In this document: piece after piece, positions 55,267 through 64,000 of the stretch
How positions within the stretch are numbered: position 1 is the first letter of the stretch
Layout of the letters: each line of letters begins with the position of its first letter
Origin: Flaccisagitta enflata
Taxonomy: Eukaryota; Chaetognatha; Sagittoidea; Aphragmophora
Assembly (NCBI GenBank): GCA_965153355.1
Contig: OZ231126.1
Span: forward strand, 32,054,001-32,118,000
Direction of reading: 5' to 3'
DNA: 64,000 nucleotides
Program-made: the position numbers and the translations under genes
Notes under the pieces: generated by a model
Databases searched by the model: none
What the model saw: only the letters and a program-made list of their open reading frames with translations
What the model was told of the DNA's origin: nothing

Positions 55267-55898
55267 TCACTACGCCTGAACCATTCCATATTATCAACCT
55301 ATTCTCGTTCATCCTGAAAGCTTACATAAGAGGTTTGGGATTAGGCCCCAAAATCAAAAAGAGTTGAAAGATTTGCAACCGAGTACACTTTTATGAATTG
55401 GGAGCCATCTATTTTGATCAAAAACAAAGGGAAGATGGCTAAAATTGCATCTTGTTTACCAATATGTGTGGTATTCAAGAAGACTTAAAATGTGTTATGT
55501 TGATTTTGCTTTTCTAGGTTTTGGTTGTAATCAAATTGACAATCCCTGAGTCTGTCTTTGATAAAAATTTCCTTTACATCATGTTTTCCCTTTGATTGCG
55601 GTGTCTTCTTTATTTTAACATTTTCCTTTTTTTTTTCTTCTTCTTCTTTTTTTTTCTTTTTTTTTTTTCTTTTACTTTTTTTTTTACACAACTGATGGTT
55701 GGAACCGTATTTACGTCTCTGAATTTTATGTTTTTTTCCATAGGTCATGAAGCTTCAAGTCCAGCTTTTCTCGCATATATCATACAAGCATCATCAGTTA
55801 ATCGTTGCTGATGACCCTGATTAAACATTTTTGTTTGTTTATTTACCCATAACCCTTTTGTTATTTTTTTCTTGCCCGCCACCCGTCATTGTCATCAG
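55267..55898. other. Intronic DNA upstream of the linker exon
   Basis: Contains T-rich low-complexity at 55628-55685. No exon other than the one at 55899. Confidence 0.5.
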
Positions 55899-55952
55899 TA
55901 TTACCATGGCATAAGAATTACGAGGGCGGTGCCCTTATGAACATCACAGTGC
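55899..55952 (+). CDS. Neto-like receptor, small juxtamembrane linker exon
   Basis: A 54-nt symmetric 1-1 exon: acceptor gtcattgtcatcag, consensus donor GTGC|GTAAGT. Only one frame is open, reading LPWHKNYEGGALMNITV, with an N-glycosylation sequon (NIT). Its phase continues exactly from the LDLa exon and into the membrane exon at 60595. Placement between LDLa and membrane span suits an extracellular stalk. Short length makes it less certain than the others. Confidence 0.5.
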
Positions 55953-58900
55953 GTAAGTATCAAAATGCCCCAAAAAACATGAACTACTGTCTCTCTTTCT
56001 CTCTCCCTTGCTCTCTCGTGAAAACGAATGAAAATAATGTTAAAATGCAGTTCATAGCAAGTGTCTTCTACAATGTACAGTCTAAACACATGTTTCTTTC
56101 TAATCTGGCATGATGTCTCTTAACTCGTTATATCAACATGTATATGGCTAGGAATGTCATAAATGTTTATTTTTGCATTGTTTTTGATTAAAAGAGGTAG
56201 TAATGAATAAAAGTTTTGAAATCTGAAAGAAGCTGCAAATTCGGGAAGCTTGCAATTTTGACAACGCAAAAAGACAGAAAATCAAATTTCCACTATTAAA
56301 ATGCTGTTATTTTTTAATATCATTATCCATATGCTCCATCGAAACCTTTTTTGATGGTCTTGGGAAGTCGGGGTTTATTTTTTCTGTATCAGTATCACAT
56401 ATTATTAGTTTTCTAAGAAGAATCTCTTTTTGGCTGGTTTATGCATTTTAATCATGAATGAGCTTATGATTCATATCTAGCTGGATCTACTCCCTCCGCT
56501 ACTGCTTTCTGTGCTTTTTTCCAAAACATGAGTTCAGTGACACAAAGCAAATACCCTCTGAATGTGCAGTTGTTACTTAAAATCTCGTCCATCAAGTCTC
56601 AAATTTCTGGTTAAATCAGCAGAAAAATGAAGTTTTACCTAATTGTTTGTGATGTCCGAGTCAATGCCCACTGTCAAAATTCGTATTTGTGTTGTACATC
56701 ATAACTAACTCCAATGAAGTTCATTTTTGTTGATGATTGAATGTTGTTGCATGAGGTTGGTTTGTATCATTCAGTTTATGTCAGTGTTCTTGAAATTTGG
56801 AGGGGGAACAAAACCAACAGCACTCTTTGGTGTAGAAAATTTGTAATGGAAAATGTTTGCAAAATGTTGTACTCACTACCTGGTAATGTCTGTGTTTGAT
56901 GCTCAAAATTCAGTATATGTTCACTGCTGTCTGAAACACATTTTAGGTGTTTTTCCACTTAACTCTGGGTTCTTAACAGATTTGTGTGGGCTATGGTGTG
57001 ACAAAACTATATTTGGACAGTAGATAATATTCCAAAGGGCAGTTTTAGAGAAATTTTCAGTTATTACAATTTTCACCTATATGGCATGAAGAATCTGCTG
57101 AGTTGCTCCAATTGGATTTTTTTTTCTTATTTCTAACTCTTATTTTCTCACCTTTGACAAGTCGTACTGTATATCTATATAAAGGTAATACAATTTTATG
57201 CTACCCTAGCAATTTTGTAATGATGACATTAAGAATGAAAATTTTGAGTTTTTTTAAAGGCAACATAGTGTGACATGACAAATAAAAGGAAATTTTGCCG
57301 AGTAACTCAGCAGAATGAACATGCTAAAATTATAGGAAAAATTGTTAAATTTCTTCTAACATGTATTTTTTACTGTCAGGATGTACTTTTGCTATACAAT
57401 GGCTTAAACAATTCTGTAAAATAACTTCAGGCACATCTGAATTGTCTTTTAGAAAACAGTGCATTGTCTAAATTTCACTTTTTCTTTTGATTGTTAACCC
57501 CCTCATTTTTCAATGCTAAGTCAAGATGAGACCATTAATTCCATGAATGCAGTGGCGTAAATACGGTGCCTGAGGCGGTGCCCTGGCGATTTGTATTGAT
57601 ATACTCTACCATGCCTTGATTGTAGTCATGTAGTAAGTAGATCAAAACGACAATAAATGTTTGTTTTTTGTTTTCACTAAAAAATCATAACTGTTATTTG
57701 GGAATGGATTTAACTAGCATTAATCAACAGTTGATCAGGATCTATAACCAAAAAAATACTTCTTTTTTAGTTGGAGATGAAAGAAGGATGTAGCATTGAG
57801 AATCGTAGATTTTTTTCAGGATAGTAGATAAAAATATGATCAAATGAGAAACATGTTTCAGAAATGCGTGCAACAATTGTTCCAAAATTCTTCATCGCGA
57901 AAAAAAACAAATGAAAACACAAGTATTTTACAAAACTAGTAATGATTAAAAAAAATTCCTGTCACGTTCAATCGCGTCTAAGATTTTGATGTGCATTGAA
58001 AGATTTTGGAACCATAGTGCATGCAAGAGATGGAACGACCCGTGCCCGTGGTGCATGAACTTCACCAGTCTCACAATGCACTACTGAGCAAGCTGACCAA
58101 TGAGGTGTCCCTCGTCCTTAGCGGCTTCTTATGGTTTGCCCTTGAATAACTGCCCCCCCCCCACTCCGCCACATTCCCAAACCATCTTAAAAGGCAGGGA
58201 AATATCACTGATTTATGTGCGTCGTGATCATATCTCTCTCTAATTAGCTAGATAGATAGGACTGCACTTGCACGCCCCGTCGCACGCGTGTAAGCCTTGT
58301 CACACGAGTGTACGCCCCGTCGCACACGTGTAAGCCTTGTCACACGCGTGTGCGTCCCGTCGCACGCGTGAACGCTCCATCCGTCCTCGGACAAGACACG
58401 TTAGTGATGATATTGATAAGCATCACGGATAAACCCCTATGAAACCGCGTTACTAAAAATAATTTTACTTTAAATGTTACCACGCGTATCAATGAAAAAT
58501 AAGCACCTTTGAATGAAGTATTTTGGCAACAATTCTTTATAAAACTTAATGATATTCTAGATCGTTGGAAAGCCCCTGGAAAATACTTTCATTTGGTTCC
58601 ATCTGGTATTTCCATCTCTTTTCGTTAGCATTAATTTGAATAAAAATGTTGTTTTTTTTTTTGACAATCCCATTGTAAAAAAATTAATTCTGCAAAATAG
58701 AGGCTCTTGCTCCTAAACCGTTTGAGATATAGACCTGGGATTGGGCTAGACTGAAATTTTTTTTAAAAATCTTCAAAAATTTGTTATCAAAAAAATTGTA
58801 TTTGTTTTTTGTATCTATTTTATCAATGAAAAGTAAGGTGCGTCTTTTTCTTTTATACGCGTGGTATATCGTCGATAGATCTAGAGAAATTTGAAATAAG

Positions 58901-59590
58901 AAAATTAGGAACGCATATGTTATCTAAAACATTTTGTTAATGTTATGTTTTTTTATCATAAACTATGCAAAAATGCTGGACGAACAAATCTAAACCCCAT
59001 CAAAATGATAATATGATTCAGATGAAAAAAAAAAGCATCATCATTGACCAATTAGTAATGCGGTATCACAATGAACGATTCTGTTGTAAAGAAATACTGA
59101 CGGAACCACATTACCAATTGCAAACGTCCCTGTCACAGACACAGAAACAATCAGATATTGACTCAATTAATCATAGAAAATCTAACTCAATTGATTCATT
59201 TCCCCCTCACAGTCACAATCACAAAATGACTCAATTGATCATGTAGAAAACTTCACTCAATTGATTCATTTTCCCTCACAGTCGCACTCTCTCTAAAATG
59301 ACTCTCTATTGACCATGTAGAAAACTTCACTCAATTGATTCAATCTCTCCCACGGTCATAATTGAAAAATGACAATCAATTGATCACGCAGTAAAACAAT
59401 CACTGTTTAACGACCACGTAAAACTGACGACTGCAAAATCCTCACAGCAAAAAGCAAAATTGTAAAATCTGTGTTAAAAGCTAAAAGATGCTTTCATTCT
59501 TATTTCAAATATGTCGCGCCAATTACTCATTCAATTGTTTCTTTTTAATTTCATTTACCCTTCCCTACAACCTTCAATTCTCACCCTCTC
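55953..59590. other. Intronic/intergenic DNA without supported genes
   Basis: AT-rich. Holds a GCACGCGTGTAAGCCTTGTC tandem repeat at 58255-58375 and a ~75-bp repeat at 59150-59370 (ACTCAATTGATTCATTT, CCTCACAGTC units). Confidence 0.5.
59150..59370 (+). repeat. ~75-bp tandem repeat, about three units
   Basis: Units share AAATGACTCAATTGATCATG, TAGAAAACTTCACTCAATTG and ATTCATTTTCCCTCACAGTC. Each carries a pyrimidine-AG word like a splice acceptor. Confidence 0.75.
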
Positions 59591-60590
59591 ATGTCACTCC
59601 CTCGTCATTACTTACAACTCCCTCTTCCACCTCTTCACTTGCTCCCTGCCCCTTCCACCTCTTCCTCCTGCCACCTACCCCTTCCACCTCTTCCTCCTGC
59701 TCCCTGCCCCTTCCACCTCTTCCTCTTCCTCCTGCTCCCTGCCCCTTCCACCTCTTCCTCCTTCTCCCGCCCCCTTCCACCTCTTCCTCCTGCCCCCTGC
59801 CCCTTCCACCTCCTCCTGCTCCCTGCCCCTTCCACCTCTTCCTCCTTCTCCCTCCCCCTTCCACCTCTACCTCCTGCCACCTGCCCCTTCCACCTCTTCC
59901 TCCTTCTCCCTCCCCCTTCCACCTCTTCCTACTGCCCCCTGCCCCTTCCTCCTCTTCCTCCTGCCACTTGCCCCTTCCACCTCTTCCTCCTTCTCCCGCC
60001 CCCTTCCACCTCTTCCTTCTGCCCCTGCCCCGTCCACCTCTTCCTCCTGCCCCTGCCCCTTCCACTTCTTCCTCCTGCCACCTGCCCCTTCCACCTCTTC
60101 CTCCATCTTATTCTCGTCTTATTCGTCTTGACCCTTTTCCTCTCTTTTCATTGTAATACCCTACGATCTCCTCGTCATTCTTTTCCTTGACCATGTCCTC
60201 ATCTTTGTTCACAACCTCCTTCCGGTCTTCATCCTTCCGGTCTTCATCCTTCCTGTCCTCATTTTTTCTGTCTACATTCTCCCTGTCCTCATCCTTCCTG
60301 TCCCGTCCTTCCCCTCATCCTCAATCTCTTCCACATCCTCTCCCTCTTATCATTCTTTCTCACCTCACCCTCTTCCTCCTCTTTTTCATCCTCCTGCTCT
60401 TCCTCCTATTTCTCTTCCTACTCTTCCACTTCGTCCTTGCCCTCGTTATCCTCGTCCTCGTCATCCTCGTCTTCCTTCTCTTCCTCTTACTTCTCTTCCC
60501 CCTCTTTGTTCTCGTCATCCTCCCTGTCCTGGTCATCCTCCCCGTCGTCATCCTCCCTGTCCTCTCCCTCGGCTTCCTCGTGGTCGACGA
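59585..60590 (+). repeat. ~1-kb almost pure pyrimidine tract with minisatellite
   Basis: CCCTGCCCCTTCCACCTCTT and CCTCCTGCT/CTTCTCCCTC units (59630-60105) pass into GTCCTCATCCTTCC repeats (60200-60590). Very few A or G on the plus strand. It leads directly into the acceptor of the membrane exon. Confidence 0.88.
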
Positions 60591-60594
60591 GCAG

Positions 60595-60751
60595 CTCCAA
60601 ATCCTCATCAGTTCGGGTCCTACCTCAAACTTGGCGTCGGCGCCGTCGTGGGTTTCGTCATCCTCGTCGTCCTCCTCCTCATCCTCATCATCTCAGTCTT
60701 CGTCTGCTGCCTCTGTAGATCCAAATTCTCCCATTCACCGGATGACAGCAG
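60595..60751 (+). CDS. Neto-like receptor, transmembrane exon
   Basis: Acceptor gacgagcag, phase 1, reading PNPHQFGSYLKLGVGAVVGF, VILVVLLLILIISVFVCCLC, RSKFSHSPDDS. A 27-residue hydrophobic helix is followed by CCLCRSK, a typical stop-transfer with possible palmitoylation cysteines, so the preceding CUB/LDLa part is outside the cell. Phase fits the linker exon. An alternative acceptor at 60611 (phase 0) would not fit. The donor AGCAG|GTTTGC is weak and is followed at once by (TTG)n. The cytoplasmic tail exons are not identified. Confidence 0.65.
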
Positions 60752-60757
60752 GTTTGC

Positions 60758-60761
<4 letters not shown>

Positions 60762-60825
<64 letters not shown>

Positions 60826-60895
60826 GCTCTTGCTGTTGCTCTTGCTGTTGCTCTTGCTGTTGTTGTTTTTGTTGTTCTTTTTGTTTTTGTTGTTG
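60762..60895. repeat. (TTG)n microsatellite
   Basis: About 65 bp pure TTG, then interrupted TTG/CTTGC units. Confidence 0.95.
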
Positions 60896-60961
60896 ATGTT
60901 GTTGTTGTTAAGATTGTTTTGTTGTAACAATGTGTATGATGTGGTTGTGTGACTCTAAACG

Positions 60962-61121
<160 letters not shown>

Positions 61122-61669
61122 CATTTCTTTTGAGTGAGATTTTTATCCTTCTTTGGTTCTATGGGCTGTCTTCCTGTCTCATCGAAGATACCAACAAACA
61201 GTAATGGTTTCAATAAATCAGGCTTTTTCTTCCTCTTCTTTTTAGCTTCTCGGCACTCGCAAAACTGTCAAAGGGTTTTTACAGCTGAGAGACTTCCATT
61301 TTTTGTATTGCGACTAACCTGCTTTTTTTATTAACTACACTATGGGTAACTGAATATTTTGAATATTGTGCGCTTTAAGCTAAATAAAACATAAAGGCAT
61401 GATGTTTGATTTAGCGCTGGTTATTTATGATTAAAACCAATTATCAGTAATATGATCCCAAATTAAATTCAGTCGCTCAGAGACTCCACAGCAAAGCGAA
61501 TAGTTATGAGTTATGACAGCGTGCCTCCAAGGGCAACAATTGCGTTTCAAAAAGGGTCAAAATATAAATCATGCATGAATGAAAATGGAAAGAACAAGTG
61601 AATAAGAGTGATCGAGATTAGTAAGACATGATATCACTGAGAAAGATTTATTGAAAATTTCCACAAATT

Positions 61670-61866
61670 TCATAATTGTCCACTGACAGGGCCCGGGGCT
61701 GGTAAAAATTCTAGGTTTGCATAGAAAATGAAAAAAATGAAAAAAAAACAAAAACAAAAACTGAATTTCATACTCAACAAAGTAAAAAATCTTTTTTGCT
61801 TGGTTCGCTTGGCCTTGGTATGCTTAAGGAGTGTCCATGCCAAGATTGAAGTCACCGCAGCAATTC
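61670..61866 (-). CDS. Possible transmembrane/tail exon of the C-type lectin-like gene
   Basis: Acceptor tattcctacag; reads IAAVTSILAWTLLKHTKAKR, TKQKRFFTLLSMKF, a hydrophobic stretch followed by a basic stop-transfer. A second very hydrophobic run precedes the stop at 61670 and may be chance in T-rich DNA. It lies 3-prime of the lectin exon on the same strand, but the phases do not join directly as read, so an intervening exon or different donor would be needed. Confidence 0.3.
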
Positions 61867-62066
61867 CTGTAGGAATATCATGAAAGAAAGGTTACAGAAT
61901 GAATTCTTAACAGACGTACTGAGGACAAAAGCTTGGTGGAATGTGGCCAATGCTTTTGACTTTTTTCCTTACGGCGATAGCCGCCATTACTGGTACACAA
62001 TTTTATCAAAATATCATGAGAGTGGAAACACAATTATCTATTTCAAGGTGCGAGAACGTCCAGAGT

Positions 62067-62246
62067 TACAGTTGAGCTACACTAGAGCGCATTCCAAAGG
62101 ACTAAGCAAAATCATGCTGTAAAGTGAAGCTGCTTTGTTGCCTTGTTACAGAAAAAACTTCAAAATCTCCTGCGAGACAGTTGGTTGTGTGCCTTATAAG
62201 CGGGCATGCCTTATTAGCGGGTGCGCTCCAGCGGTGCTCCACTGTA
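62067..62246. mobile_element. 180-bp MITE, TACAGTNGAGC ends
   Basis: TACAGTTGAGCTACACTAGA at the left and the complement of TACAGTGGAGCACCGCTGGA at the right, TA edges. Inverted sister of 7802-7979. It lies 20 bp downstream (minus sense) of the lectin exon. Confidence 0.78.
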
Positions 62247-62265
62247 CTTATATTTACCTGTATGA

Positions 62266-62498
62266 CTATTGGCCAGGTACTGTTGACCAGGCTGTAAATC
62301 TTGAAACCTCACAAATGTAAAATTCTTTTGAAGTACATTTTGATTTACTCCAGGAATATTTTGAAGAGTCATAATGCACAAGACAATATTTGCCATTGCC
62401 ATAGTAGAATTGAAATCCCCAGTATTTCTCAAACGGTAATAGATAGTAATTCAAATCAAGAGTGTCGCCATTGACCCAATACCAAGTTTTGCTGTCCT
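62266..62498 (-). CDS. C-type lectin-like domain exon (C-terminal half)
   Basis: Acceptor aacaattcattctgcag; reads DSKTWYWVNGDTLDLNYYLL, PFEKYWGFQFYYGNGKYCLV, HYDSSKYSWSKSKCTSKEFY, ICEV. WYWVNG, the spaced Trp, the two conserved Cys and the terminal FYICE are the C-type lectin signature. The EPN/QPD and WND calcium-site motifs are absent, so calcium-dependent sugar binding is doubtful. It may end at the in-frame stop (62266) or splice at GAG|GTTTCA just after YICE. Upstream exons with the N-terminal half of the fold were not found. Confidence 0.6.
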
Positions 62499-62599
62499 CT
62501 GCAGAATGAATTGTTAACAAACAATTGATCTGATTGGCGTCCAGGAACAAACCGCAGGTTGAAAAAAATTGGTCAAGACTCCTGACCAAGGGAAATGCT

Positions 62600-63160
62600 G
62601 TTTTTTGTTTTGTTGCATTAACTTTAAATCAATGGCAAAAATAAAAAAAATTAGAAATGAAGAATTCAAAGATAGTGAAAATGCATCATTTTTACATATT
62701 CTTTACATTGAAAATCAAATCTGTTGCAAACTTAAAAAAACATCTGAAAAGTGTAGCAATACTTGCTGTAAAAATGCTCTTATTTCTTTAGTAATTTTTG
62801 AAGTTTATTCTAGCAAATTGATTTCTATTCCAGCTTATTTTCAAAAATACCTCTTTAAAAATCTTGAAAACTATGAAAAGTTTACAGATATTGTTAAGAT
62901 ACACATGCTTCAGTATAAACCAGCTTATTTTTAGAAATATTTAGTGGATTAGAGCTTAAATACAGCCAAAAACAGTGAAAAATAGTTACTTCACATTGTT
63001 TTTTGGCATTTTTTTTTGGTGGTTTTGATCAATGAAAAATCCCTCCAAACAAACTAAAGGAGGTAAAAGCATGAGTGTAGCAACTGTAACCAAACTTTTT
63101 ACTCATTTTTTTCATACTTTTGGAAGACATGAATACTATTTTTGACTTAAAAAATCCTGT
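62600..63160. other. No supported gene
   Basis: AT-rich. Upstream region (minus sense) of the lectin exon with no recognised exon. Confidence 0.5.
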
Positions 63161-63164
63161 TTTT

Positions 63165-63420
63165 GGGCAGCGGCCTCGAAGGGGACAAAGTCCTGTAAAA
63201 CACAGGGGGAATCTGTCTGTCCGTACGTACATCTGTATGTCCGTACGTCCATCCCCCCCACCCCATCCCAAGGGCTTCGTCTCCTTTGGGGCCTATTCTG
63301 ACCCAAATTCAGCTAAATAGCCCAAATCCCAGCAACATAGCTCAAATCCAAGCAAAATGCCTCGAATCCAAGCATAATGGCTCAAATCAAGCATAATGGC
63401 CCAAATCTGACCAGAAAGCA
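63165..63420 (+). mobile_element. Family B element fragment
   Basis: GGGCAGCGGCCTCGAAGGGG followed by GTCCGTACGTAC words and AGCCCAAATCCCAGCAACAT-type ~24-bp units. Only the left end is clear. Confidence 0.5.
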
Positions 63421-63585
63421 GTGCTCCATTGTAGAAAATGCATCATAAAAGACATTTCCTCAGGTCAGGAGTTTTGACCATCATTTTCAACCTAGGGTTT
63501 GTTCCTGGACGCCATGTGGTATGAATCCTGTTGTTGAAAAACTTTTTGCCACACATAAATGTTATCATTTACATCACCTTTTGTA

Positions 63586-63720
63586 AGTCACCGACACGGG
63601 ACTCTTTAAACCACTTTGCGGTCAACCAGTCAGTTGGTTGGTCCGTTAGTCCATCATTTCTAACTTTAGGTGCGTTTTTGCCCCCTCCTAACCCTCAGCG
63701 GCTTCAAGGTTTGTCTTTTT
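63586..63720 (+). mobile_element. Decayed HINE-like 5-prime end
   Basis: AAGTCACCGACACGGGACTC, TTTAAACCACTTTGCGGTCA, then CAGTTGGTTGGTCCG words follow the family order with a weakened hairpin. Confidence 0.4.
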
Positions 63721-63735
63721 TTATGAGGTGGTGAA

Positions 63736-63960
63736 GATTCCATTTGAATAAGTTGAGTAGTGAGTTCTGAGCATAATGGACCCTGCCTAAAATTCCATTC
63801 AGATAAGTTATGTGGTGAGTTCTGAGCATAATGGACCCTGCCTAGAATTCCATTCAAATGAGTTGAGCAGTGAGTTCTGAGCATAATGGATCCTGCCTAA
63901 AATTCCATTCAAATAAGTTGAGTAATGAGTTCTGAGCATAATGGACCCTGCTTAAATGAA
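63736..63960 (+). repeat. ~57-bp tandem repeat, four units
   Basis: Units of ATTCCATTCAAATAAGTTGA, GTAGTGAGTTCTGAGCATAA and TGGACCCTGCCTAAA. Confidence 0.92.
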
Positions 63961-64000
63961 AGTGACTGCTCATCCGTTGTGTACGCGCAGTTAATTCTTT

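Noticed and set aside
59488-60190. Pro/Ser-rich open frames of about 200 codons in all three plus frames
   Set aside because: They come from the pyrimidine minisatellite CCTTCCACCTCTTCCTCC; openness in every frame shows it is compositional.
61880-62122. Plus-strand 80-codon frame starting MKERLQNEFLTDVLRTKAWW
   Set aside because: Overlaps the minus-strand lectin-gene intron and ends inside a MITE; no splice or family support.

Overview
The window is nuclear DNA from an invertebrate animal. Its genes are split by GT-AG introns and encode metazoan-type domains: a PHF20/MBD-R2-like Tudor pair with an AT-hook, CUB and LDL-receptor class A (LDLa) modules next to a membrane span, and a C-type lectin fold. 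The DNA is very rich in microsatellites, minisatellites and short non-autonomous transposons. No bacterial operons, rRNA or tRNA genes were recognised. The species cannot be named; a lophotrochozoan or other non-vertebrate would fit.

Layout. (1) 1-4300, minus: N-terminal part of a PHF20-like chromatin reader, four exons in consistent phase, running off the left edge. (2) 8907-11398, minus: three phase-consistent exons of an unrecognised Thr/Ser/Asn-rich protein with RPWW-type motifs. (3) 12-32 kb: almost no genes; a satellite-loaded element (14.2-16.0 kb), a perfect 103-bp-arm palindrome (16.2-16.5 kb), a 3.3-kb element with long inverted ends (17.8-21.1 kb) and a minisatellite split by a Tc1/mariner remnant (27-28.5 kb). 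(4) 32429-33398, minus: a small secreted eight-cysteine protein in four exons. (5) 38121-60751, plus: CUB, LDLa, linker and transmembrane exons of a receptor resembling Neto (neuropilin and tolloid-like), spread over more than 22 kb. (6) 45914-49362, minus: a complete four-exon, 222-residue gene nested in an intron of (5); it holds two copies of a ~65-residue domain separated by a Glu-rich linker, then a coiled coil. (7) 61670-62498, minus: part of a C-type lectin-like protein and perhaps its membrane exon.

Two observations stand out. First, more than twenty dispersed copies share one architecture: T-run, terminal hairpin, CTMTA, (GTCC/GTCG)n, variable core, a sub-terminal inverted copy of the 5-prime hairpin arm, a second hairpin, then TTGTT. 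Stem sequences differ between subfamilies but change on both arms, and in most tested copies the 3-prime sub-terminal repeat follows. This resembles Helentron-associated elements (HINEs). A nested insertion at 52.2-54.3 kb can be compared with an uninterrupted relative at 35.7 kb and gives a natural empty site. Second, two unrelated genes carry tandem arrays of partial exons anchored on the 3-prime splice site (polypyrimidine tract, AG and exon start): ten 76-bp units at the CUB exon and about five 140-bp units at the third exon of the nested gene. The LDLa exon also has a decayed partial copy just upstream. Exons were assigned by reading splice sites and phase by eye, without transcripts.
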